Below, piece by piece: positions 1 to 6,081 of a stretch of 20,956 nucleotides of DNA. This DNA is from an uncultured Akkermansia sp. (GTDB lineage: Bacteria; Verrucomicrobiota; Verrucomicrobiia; Verrucomicrobiales; Akkermansiaceae): NCBI GenBank assembly GCA_904501915.1, contig CAJGCV010000030.1, positions 1 through 20,956 on the forward strand, in the 5' to 3' direction. The translations under genes were made by a program, and so were the position numbers. The notes under the pieces are model-generated. The model searched no databases and had not been told where the DNA came from. It saw only the letters and a program-made list of their open reading frames with translations. Numbering within the stretch: position 1 is the first letter of the stretch; each line of letters starts with the position of its first letter.

Positions 1-50
1 AGGCTGCACCCCGCGCTCCCAAGAGCGACGATGCCAACCTGCTTGGCTAA
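1..50 (+). CDS. C-terminal tail of an upstream gene (partial, tentative)
   Basis: Reading in the frame that starts at base 3 gives 15 residues, AAPRAPKSDDANLLG, followed by TAA at 48-50. Codon choice (C/G-ending codons, Ala/Pro-rich then acidic) resembles the other genes here, and the stop lies 20 nt before the bactofilin-like gene on the same strand. The other two frames also stay open across this short stretch (stops at 53-55 and 58-60), so the frame is only a best guess. The function cannot be read from such a short piece. A Pro/Ala-rich tail would suit a structural or membrane-associated protein, possibly another bactofilin, but that is a guess. Confidence 0.3.
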   Translation, partial: AAPRAPKSDDANLLG

Positions 51-70
51 GTTGAAATAAACATGTTTCC

Positions 71-709
71 ATGCCGGAATTCAGAACAGAGCCGTTAATT
101 GTTCCTGTCGTTTCCGGCCTGTTACCCGCAGGTGAGCGCGTCCGCCGAGTCGCGCTCACCTCGTTTCGTTCTGATGATGAGCGGGTGCAGGTGCCTATGC
201 GCGAGGTCGAGTGCTATGAATGCGGCATGAGCTCGCAGGTTCCTTCAGCGGCATTGTCTGCCAACTGTATTCATTGCCATGCGCACCTGAACATGGCAAA
301 TGTGGAGATTCGTCCCGGTTCCCGCCGCCTGACCGTGCGTACCCTGGGGAATGTGCATGTGCAGGCCGGTACAACGCTTTCTAATTTATCGGTGGTGTGC
401 AACAATATGGAGGTAGATGGCCGCGTGTCCGGCGCATTCCGCTGCACCGGCACACTCAGCTTCAACACATCCACCAGAGTGGAAGGCTCCATCAGCGCGC
501 ACAAGCTGGTGGTGGATAAAGGGGTTGAACTTGAACTTGCCGTGGGCGCGGTCGCCGAAAGTGCGGAGATATATGGCAGCCTTACAGGGCGTCTGCAGTG
601 CAAAGGTCTGCTGCATATTTACCGCAGTGGTTCCTATGCCGGTGTATGCAAGGCTGCAGATGTGCAGGTGGACCCCGGTGGCCGGTTTGATGACCAGAGT
701 CATTTCTGA
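71..709 (+). CDS. Bactofilin-like polymer-forming protein with N-terminal zinc ribbon
   Basis: The product has 212 residues. Residues about 91-200 form the short-period, glycine- and valine-rich beta repeat typical of bactofilins (polymer-forming cytoskeletal proteins): VHVQAGTTL, NNMEVDGRVSG, TRVEGSISAHKLVVDKG, AEIYGSLTGRL and so on. These proteins self-assemble into filaments or sheets, often membrane-attached, that position cell-wall or envelope machinery. Ahead of this lies a CxxC-(14)-CxxC pair (C48, C51, C66, C69) that should bind one zinc, so the protein is a zinc-ribbon/bactofilin fusion. There is no signal peptide or membrane helix, so it should be cytosolic. The ATG at 71 is the first in frame; no Shine-Dalgarno is seen. 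The uvrA-like gene starts 12 nt after its stop, so the two are probably co-transcribed. The family call is firm; the role is not known. Confidence 0.8.
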   Translation: MPEFRTEPLIVPVVSGLLPAGERVRRVALTSFRSDDERVQVPMREVECYECGMSSQVPSAALSANCIHCHAHLNMANVEIRPGSRRLTVRTLGNVHVQAGTTLSNLSVVCNNMEVDGRVSGAFRCTGTLSFNTSTRVEGSISAHKLVVDKGVELELAVGAVAESAEIYGSLTGRLQCKGLLHIYRSGSYAGVCKAADVQVDPGGRFDDQSHF

Positions 710-721
710 ATGTGAGGCAGC

Positions 722-3151
722 ATGGATATCCGCATTACAGGTGCCAGTCAGAACACCCTGCGGCATATCAATCTGAACTTGCCGGCAGGTAAGCTCATCG
801 CGCTTATGGGCCCCAGTGGCTCGGGCAAGAGTACACTGGCCTACGATACGCTTTTTGCAGAATCGCGCCGCCGTTTTCTGGATTGTCTTTCTGCCGGTGC
901 GCGGCGTCTGCTTGCCCGCCCTGAAAAACCGCACGTGGAAAGCATTGAGGGGCTTCCCCCCGCACTGTGCCTGGAGCAGCACCTGCCCACCGGACAATCC
1001 CGGACGGTGCTGGGCTCGCTCACGGAAACGCTGGATTACCTCCGTATCCTGTATGCGGCCATTGGCGTGCCGCACGACCCGGTGACTGGCGAACGGCTCA
1101 CACGCCTGAGCCCGGAGGAAATTACGACCTCACTCTGCGCGTTGCCGGAGAATACACGCCTCACGCTGCTTGCGCCGCTCTCACCAGCATTCGGACAGAA
1201 CCCGGAGAGCGATATCCTGATGCTGCGCAAACAGGGGTATCTGCGTGTGCGTGTGGCGGGCGAAATCTGTGAGCTGGATGATTTGGAACAAGCTCCTCCT
1301 GCCCCCGGAACGGATTGTGAACTGGTGGTGGACCGCATCGTTTTGCGAGAGGGCGTGGATTCCCGCGTGGCGGATTCAGTGCAGGCGGCACTGCGGCTCT
1401 GGCCGGATGAGTTGCGGGCTCTGGTGCAACCTCGTGGGGGGGAGCCGCAGCTCCAATGCTTCCACACCCGCTACCGCAATGCGGAAACCGGCTTTTCCAT
1501 GCCGGATTTGACACCCGGTCTGTTCTCTCATTTCTCGCCGTATGGTGCCTGCCCGGAATGCAAGGGCCTCGGTACGGTGGAGACGGCGAAGGGAACTCTG
1601 AAAATCTGCCCTGCGTGCAAAGGCATGCGCCTGAACCCCACTGCGCTGGCGGTCACGCTGGACTATGGCGGCCGGGCGCTCAGCCTGGGGGCATTCTGCG
1701 AGCTGCCAGCGCAGAAAAACCGCGCGTTGCTCGAGCAGTTGAGCGTGCCTCCCGCTTATCGGGAAGCTCTGGTGCCGGCACTTGCCAGCCTGAAACAGCG
1801 CCTCGATTGCCTGCTGGAGCTGGGGCTCGGGTATCTTTCGCTTTCCCGCGCTGCCAATACGCTGTCCGGCGGCGAGTTGCAGCGCGCGCGACTCGCAGCG
1901 CAGATTGGTGGTGGCCTGTCGGGCGTGTTGTATATTCTGGATGAACCTACCATCGGTCTGCACCCGGAAGAAACGGAGAAACTCATTGCTGCGTTGCAGC
2001 GTCTGCGTGATAAAGGGAATACCATTCTCGTGGTGGAGCACGATCCCCAGCTCCTTCAGGCGTGCGACTGGCTGGTGGAAATGGGGCCAGGCAGTGGTCC
2101 TCAGGGTGGCATGGTGCTGGCAGAGGGAACGTACGAAGATTTTTTGAAGCATGCTGATTCGCCCACCGGTGCCTGGCTTGCCGGGCGCAGGGTTCTGCCC
2201 GCCGTGGAGCCGCGCAACCTGTCCGCCTGCCGCTGGCTCACCCTGCCGCATGCGCAGGCTCGCAATCTGAAGGATGTGCAGTTCCGTTTTCCGCTGGGGG
2301 CGTTCACTTGCCTTTCCGGACCTGGCGGTTCGGGCAAGAGTACGCTGGTGCATGAATGCCTGTTGCCGGCCATGAAAGAGGGGAAGGTGCAGGGGGCTGA
2401 GCATATTACCCGCGCGGTGCTGGTTGACCAGAGTCCGCTGGGCTCATCCCCACGCTCCACGCCGGCCACGGCCACCGGCCTGCTGGATGTGCTGCGCCCG
2501 CTCTATGCAGCGCTGCCGCTTTCCCGCCAGCGTGGTTACACGGCTGCCCGCTTCTCGTTGAATGCCCGCGGCGGGCGTTGCGAGCGCTGCGGTGGCACCG
2601 GCAGCCTGCAGGTGGATATGAATTTCCTGGCAGATTTGTACACAGAATGTGACGCCTGCCACGGCGCCCGTTACAACCGCGAAACGCTGGAGGTGACCTG
2701 GCGTGGTAAATCCATAGCCCAGGCCTTGATGCAGACGGTGGATGAAGCGGTGGAATTCTTCGCTGCGGTGCCGCAGGCTGCTGCCATTCTGAAAGCCCTG
2801 CAGGAACTGGGGTTGGGGTATCTGCCGCTCGACCGCTCCGTGACGACGCTTTCCGGTGGCGAATCCCAACGTGTCAAGCTGGCCTCGTATCTTGCCAAGG
2901 CTGCACCGAAACGCGGTTCCCGTCCCGGTGAGACCCTGCTCCTGGTGCTCGATGAGCCCAGCACCGGGCTGCATTTCAACGAACTGGAACTCCTGTTGCG
3001 AGCCATATACCGTCTGCGCGCCGCTGGCCACACCATTCTCTGCATTGAACACAACCAGGGCATCCTGTCCCGCGCTGATTATCTTGTCGAACTCGGTCCT
3101 GGTTCCGGCGCAGATGGCGGACGCATCATTTATGAAGGCGCGCCCGTTTAA
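722..3151 (+). CDS. UvrA-like ABC ATPase lacking the insertion domain
   Basis: An 809-residue paralogue of UvrA, the damage-sensing ATPase of nucleotide excision repair. Both ATPase halves look intact: Walker A GPSGSGKST (30-38) and GPGGSGKST (533-541), signatures LSGGELQR (381-388) and LSGGESQR (710-717), Walker B YILDEPT (404-410) and LVLDEPS (741-747). The second zinc module has the family's spacing (C620, C623, C643, C646). Two things differ from canonical UvrA of about 940 residues. The stretch between CPEC (277-280) and CPAC (296-299), which normally holds the insertion domain of roughly 90-100 residues, is only 15 residues. The CxxC pair that normally precedes the first of these is reduced to a single Cys (C246). 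The region corresponding to the UvrB-binding domain (about 130-235) seems to be present. A GAGG motif lies about 7 nt before the ATG. It may act as an accessory repair or drug/DNA-adduct tolerance ATPase; a full-length UvrA would be expected elsewhere in the genome. Confidence 0.88.
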   Translation: MDIRITGASQNTLRHINLNLPAGKLIALMGPSGSGKSTLAYDTLFAESRRRFLDCLSAGARRLLARPEKPHVESIEGLPPALCLEQHLPTGQSRTVLGSLTETLDYLRILYAAIGVPHDPVTGERLTRLSPEEITTSLCALPENTRLTLLAPLSPAFGQNPESDILMLRKQGYLRVRVAGEICELDDLEQAPPAPGTDCELVVDRIVLREGVDSRVADSVQAALRLWPDELRALVQPRGGEPQLQCFHTRYRNAETGFSMPDLTPGLFSHFSPYGACPECKGLGTVETAKGTLKICPACKGMRLNPTALAVTLDYGGRALSLGAFCELPAQKNRALLEQLSVPPAYREALVPALASLKQRLDCLLELGLGYLSLSRAANTLSGGELQRARLAAQIGGGLSGVLYILDEPTIGLHPEETEKLIAALQRLRDKGNTILVVEHDPQLLQACDWLVEMGPGSGPQGGMVLAEGTYEDFLKHADSPTGAWLAGRRVLPAVEPRNLSACRWLTLPHAQARNLKDVQFRFPLGAFTCLSGPGGSGKSTLVHECLLPAMKEGKVQGAEHITRAVLVDQSPLGSSPRSTPATATGLLDVLRPLYAALPLSRQRGYTAARFSLNARGGRCERCGGTGSLQVDMNFLADLYTECDACHGARYNRETLEVTWRGKSIAQALMQTVDEAVEFFAAVPQAAAILKALQELGLGYLPLDRSVTTLSGGESQRVKLASYLAKAAPKRGSRPGETLLLVLDEPSTGLHFNELELLLRAIYRLRAAGHTILCIEHNQGILSRADYLVELGPGSGADGGRIIYEGAPV

Positions 3152-3804
3152 TGTCCGCCGTATTGGCGAAGGTAGAGCATAAGCCTGGTTTTCTGGTCTC
3201 CTGAGGCTCGCAGATATTCCAGTGGTGTGACACCACCGGGCCCCGGTGCATCCGGATTTGCACCGCCGCGCAGCAGAATCAGCCCGATGTTGTAATTGTT
3301 ATCGAAAACCGCCTGCCAGATGGGGGCATACCCCGCGCGGGTTTCCAGATTCGGATCCGCCCCATAGCTGAGCAGCCTTTTCACCAGCACCTCGCTGCGC
3401 TGCCCGGTTGCAATCTGGAGCGGCGTGAATCCGTGGTGCAGGGCATTGGGCGAAGCTCCCTTTTCCAGCAGTAGTGTGGCGGTGGCTTCAATGCGCTTGC
3501 GCCGGTCTTCATGGCTGCGTTTGTGCTGGCGCAGCAGAAGGCCCAGGGCTGTTTCATTGCCATACTGGCTGGCGTTGGGGCTGGCCCCCTCTGCCAGAGC
3601 CTGCCTCATGGCCTTTTCATCCACTTGCCGGATAGCCTCCATAAGTTCCTTGTCCGCCGCATCGGTACTGCGGCAGGAGAACAGCAGCATGAAGCCCACA
3701 AGCGGCAGAATGGTGATGAAGCGCAGCACGCTGCCTATGCTAGCAGACATCTGCTGCGCTGGCAAGCTTGGTTTTTTATGAGCTCCAGCAAAAAAAACTT
3801 GCAT
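3148..3804 (-). CDS. Ankyrin-repeat putative lipoprotein
   Basis: The C-terminal half contains ankyrin-type repeats recognised by the pattern GASPN / GADPN / GANPD with TPLxxA-like helices (for example GFTPLQIATGQ, GYAPIWQAV, GVTPLEYL), which normally make a protein-binding surface. Near the N-terminus a hydrophobic stretch ITILPLVGFMLLFSC ends in a lipobox-like LFSC, suggesting lipid attachment at the cysteine and a location on the outer side of the inner membrane or in the outer membrane. The start is uncertain: an ATG at 3837 would leave only 13 nt to the divergent neighbour; the ATG at 3804 follows a G-rich GGGGGGAGG very closely; the ATG at 3750 would give the most typical lipoprotein signal. 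I give the middle one. Its TAA stop overlaps the TAA of the uvrA-like gene within TTAA at 3148-3151. Binding partner unknown. Confidence 0.75.
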   Translation of the reverse strand: MQVFFAGAHKKPSLPAQQMSASIGSVLRFITILPLVGFMLLFSCRSTDAADKELMEAIRQVDEKAMRQALAEGASPNASQYGNETALGLLLRQHKRSHEDRRKRIEATATLLLEKGASPNALHHGFTPLQIATGQRSEVLVKRLLSYGADPNLETRAGYAPIWQAVFDNNYNIGLILLRGGANPDAPGPGGVTPLEYLRASGDQKTRLMLYLRQYGGH

Positions 3805-3850
3805 ACCCTCCCCCCGATACAGTAGGATATAAATCATCCATTAATAAATC

Positions 3851-5662
3851 ATGAAATCGCTTACTCTCTTCACTTTATCCACACTGCTCATGGCTGGTAT
3901 GCTCGCTCCTATGCCGTCAGCAGCAAAGACTGCTGACCATTCGAAATCATCCTCCGTTTCTGCATCAGGAAAGAAAAAGGGGAAGAAAAGCAAAGGAAAG
4001 AAAAAGGAGAAGAAAAGCAAAGGAAAGAAAAAGATAAACGAAGCCAGCAAGAAAAAGAAAGCACAAACAAAAAAACAGGATGCGCGTAAGCTGGCTGTTG
4101 AAAAATTGTCAGACCAGGGAATTTCCGAAGATGCCTATAATGCCAAGCTGATAGAAGCTATAAATAGCAAAGATGAAGAACTCATCAAAACGTTAATTTT
4201 AGCCGGTGTAGAGATTAATAAAGAAGGGGAGTTCAACCTTCCTCCCCTGTCTGCAGCGATATCCCAGGAATTATCGGAGGATGTAATTACGACCATTATT
4301 GAGGCGGGAGCCGACCTGAACGGAGGCCCCGATGAGAAGACGCCCCTCTGCATGGCGCTGAAAAAGGGAAAGCCGAGTGCGCGCATTGTCAAATTGCTTT
4401 TAGATAAGGGAGTCAACATCAAGGAAGCAGATGAAAAATCCCCCTTGGTATGCTTTGCGGCAGATGGAGGTCATCTGGATAACATTAAATTACTGATAGA
4501 ACAGGGAGCAGACGTAAACAAAACAGATAGGGCAGGGATGCCAGCCATTGCATCGATCGCTACGTCTCTTGGCTCAGGACCGTGCACGCCCGAAGATAGA
4601 TTTCTTATTTTAGACACGTTACTGAAAGCAGGCGCAAATCCCAATGCTGTATCTCGGGCTGGTTATACAGCCTTGGTCTGGGCAAGCGACTTCAAATGTG
4701 CAAAACGACTGCTGGATGCAGGAGCAAGCCCGAATGTACGTCAATACGCAGGGAATGTGGAAACAGCTCTTTATATGGCCATACAGAAGAATGATGTCGA
4801 AATGGTGAAACTGCTGTTAGAAGCCGGTGCTTATGTCAATGATATGGGCACAATGGGCTCCCCTCTTGGACGAGCAGTCCGCGTGGGCAATCTTGAATGC
4901 ATCAAGTGCTTACTTGCTGCCGGAGCATCCATAAACAAATCCAAAGACCATAGTGATAGTGTTGGACAAACGCCTCTGTACATGGCAGCAGAGCAAGGGT
5001 TCACAGAATGTGTCAGGATACTGTTAGACGCTGGCGCCAATGTCAACAAGACAGATGCTGCGGGGAAATCTCCCTTGGATATTGCAACAGAAAAGGGGCA
5101 TACGGCATGTGTCGAATTACTGAAGGCGGCAGAAGCCAAAGCCGACACTCCGGAAAGGAAAAAGGCAATCGAGGCACTAACCGCCCAGAGCATACAGAAA
5201 GAAAAATACATTGAAACCCTGATGCAGGCCATTGATGCCAATACAATGGAGCAGATACGCACCCTTGCTACAGCTTCAGGGGGAGACCTTGATAAATCAA
5301 TTAAAGGCGAAACACCCCTTATCAAAGCAGTCAGAAAGGGAAATAGGGAATGCGTTCAGATTCTGATTGAGGCAGGAGCAGATGTAGAATATGCATCTCC
5401 GGTTGATATTGCAGTCCGAAACGGACAGTCGGAATGCCTGAGGCTCCTGTTAAAAGCCGGGGCTAATCCTAATGACCTGGATTGCGCCAATCCTCTGTGC
5501 TCTGCAATTGAAAGCAACAAACCAGAATGTGTCAAGGTCTTACTTGAATTCGGAGCAAAACAACAGGAAGTAGGTCAAGACGAATCCGCGTTGGACATTG
5601 CAAAACGCTACAACAATGAAACCTGTATAAAGCTTTTGGAAGAAGCCGTCCAAAAGAAGTGA
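3851..5662 (+). CDS. Large exported ankyrin-repeat protein with lysine-rich linker
   Basis: A 603-residue protein. Residues 1-25 look like a signal peptide (KSLTLFTLSTLLMAGMLA, then Ala-rich). Residues 41-76 are a very basic lysine-rich linker built from a 9-residue tandem repeat. Two ankyrin solenoids follow, about 90-432 and 447-600, with many repeats ending in LLxAGAxxN. Each solenoid is introduced by a related 34-residue helical segment (82-115 and 439-472; 13 identities, no gaps). From about residue 346 onward most repeats carry Cys in the second helix (ECV, ECI, ECL). The gene is clearly richer in A/T than its neighbours. Ankyrin solenoids bind other proteins; the target is unknown. It diverges from another ankyrin gene, so the two may share a control region. 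There is no clear Shine-Dalgarno before the ATG. Confidence 0.85.
   Translation: MKSLTLFTLSTLLMAGMLAPMPSAAKTADHSKSSSVSASGKKKGKKSKGKKKEKKSKGKKKINEASKKKKAQTKKQDARKLAVEKLSDQGISEDAYNAKLIEAINSKDEELIKTLILAGVEINKEGEFNLPPLSAAISQELSEDVITTIIEAGADLNGGPDEKTPLCMALKKGKPSARIVKLLLDKGVNIKEADEKSPLVCFAADGGHLDNIKLLIEQGADVNKTDRAGMPAIASIATSLGSGPCTPEDRFLILDTLLKAGANPNAVSRAGYTALVWASDFKCAKRLLDAGASPNVRQYAGNVETALYMAIQKNDVEMVKLLLEAGAYVNDMGTMGSPLGRAVRVGNLECIKCLLAAGASINKSKDHSDSVGQTPLYMAAEQGFTECVRILLDAGANVNKTDAAGKSPLDIATEKGHTACVELLKAAEAKADTPERKKAIEALTAQSIQKEKYIETLMQAIDANTMEQIRTLATASGGDLDKSIKGETPLIKAVRKGNRECVQILIEAGADVEYASPVDIAVRNGQSECLRLLLKAGANPNDLDCANPLCSAIESNKPECVKVLLEFGAKQQEVGQDESALDIAKRYNNETCIKLLEEAVQKK
3968..4033 (+). 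repeat. 27-bp tandem repeat encoding lysine-rich 9-residue units
   Basis: The motif GGAAAGAAAAAG recurs at 3968, 3995 and 4022, with the intervening GAAGAAAAGCAAA also conserved, giving about 2.4 copies of a 27-bp unit. It encodes the units GKKKGKKSK and GKKKEKKSK followed by GKKK. Because 27 is a multiple of three, gain or loss of a unit would keep the frame, so copy number could vary among strains. Confidence 0.9.
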
Positions 5663-5715
5663 GCATACACCTTGATTACTCCACACCCAGCAAATGCTAC
5701 GTCCAGCCTGCAGGG

Positions 5716-5926
5716 CAAAATGCAGATTTTGTTCGGATCGGGGGACTTCTGTCCCCCGCCGCCTGGATTTTCGGGACTGAGGTCCCGTGCTTCGAGGTGT
5801 TTGCTCACCACCAAGCGCAAGGTAAAGCCCACAAAGTGGGCGTAAGAGCAATAGCCGGGGATAAGCCTCCGGTAGCGAATTCCGATTCCTTTTTGTGAGA
5901 ACCAGGAGTTTCGTTCTTTCGGAACG
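5716..5926. other. Array of short perfect hairpins (candidate structured repeat or RNA)
   Basis: Within about 210 nt there are six stem-loops: CAAAAT-GCAG-ATTTTG (5716-5731); CGGGGGAC-TTCT-GTCCCCCG (5739-5758); CGGGAC-TGAG-GTCCCG (5772-5787); GCCCAC-AAA-GTGGGC (5827-5841); CCGGGG-ATAAGC-CTCCGG (5855-5872, one G-T pair); CGTTC-TTTCG-GAACG (5912-5926). A perfect CCTGCAGG palindrome sits at 5707-5714. No coding gene is convincing here: the short open frames on both strands simply read through the stems. The block could be a dispersed structured repeat or a non-coding RNA. I did not recognise a known RNA family. Confidence 0.6.
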
Positions 5927-5951
5927 CTGAATCCAGCTCGCGTTGCTCTCT

Positions 5952-5969
5952 AATAAATAACTATTTATT
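5952..5969. promoter_or_regulatory. AT-rich palindrome upstream of the UDP-glucose pyrophosphorylase gene
   Basis: AATAAATA (5952-5959), two bases, then TATTTATT (5962-5969) form a perfect 8-bp inverted repeat. It lies about 70 bp upstream of the -35 of the next gene and could be a protein-binding site or a bendable AT element. No T-run makes it a convincing terminator. The rest of 5970-6041 holds nothing I recognise. Confidence 0.35.
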
Positions 5970-6041
5970 GAGCTATTATGCAGAAAGGTATCTGCAATTC
6001 TGAAACAGACCGCTTTTTTGCGAAGATGCAGGAATTCAGGG

Positions 6042-6070
6042 TTGAAAATACTATATATCAGCTGTATACT
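6042..6070 (+). promoter_or_regulatory. Sigma70-type promoter of the UDP-glucose pyrophosphorylase gene
   Basis: TTGAAA (6042-6047), a 17-bp spacer and TATACT (6065-6070). Transcription should start near 6076-6078, only 4-6 nt before the ATG at 6082. This leaves no room for a Shine-Dalgarno and argues against the GTG at 6073 as start codon. Confidence 0.75.
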
Positions 6071-6081
6071 TCGTGCGTTAT

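Noticed and set aside
1376..2404. 342-codon open frame antisense to the uvrA-like gene
   Set aside because: It overlaps the conserved ATPase motifs and has no family features.
5820..5880. Possible RNase P RNA or other known RNA because of GTAAGAGC-like pieces
   Set aside because: The conserved core and order of RNase P elements are absent and the element is too short.
5659..5898. Short open frames on both strands over the hairpin array
   Set aside because: They simply read through inverted repeats, have no start signals or homology I recognise, and conflict with each other.
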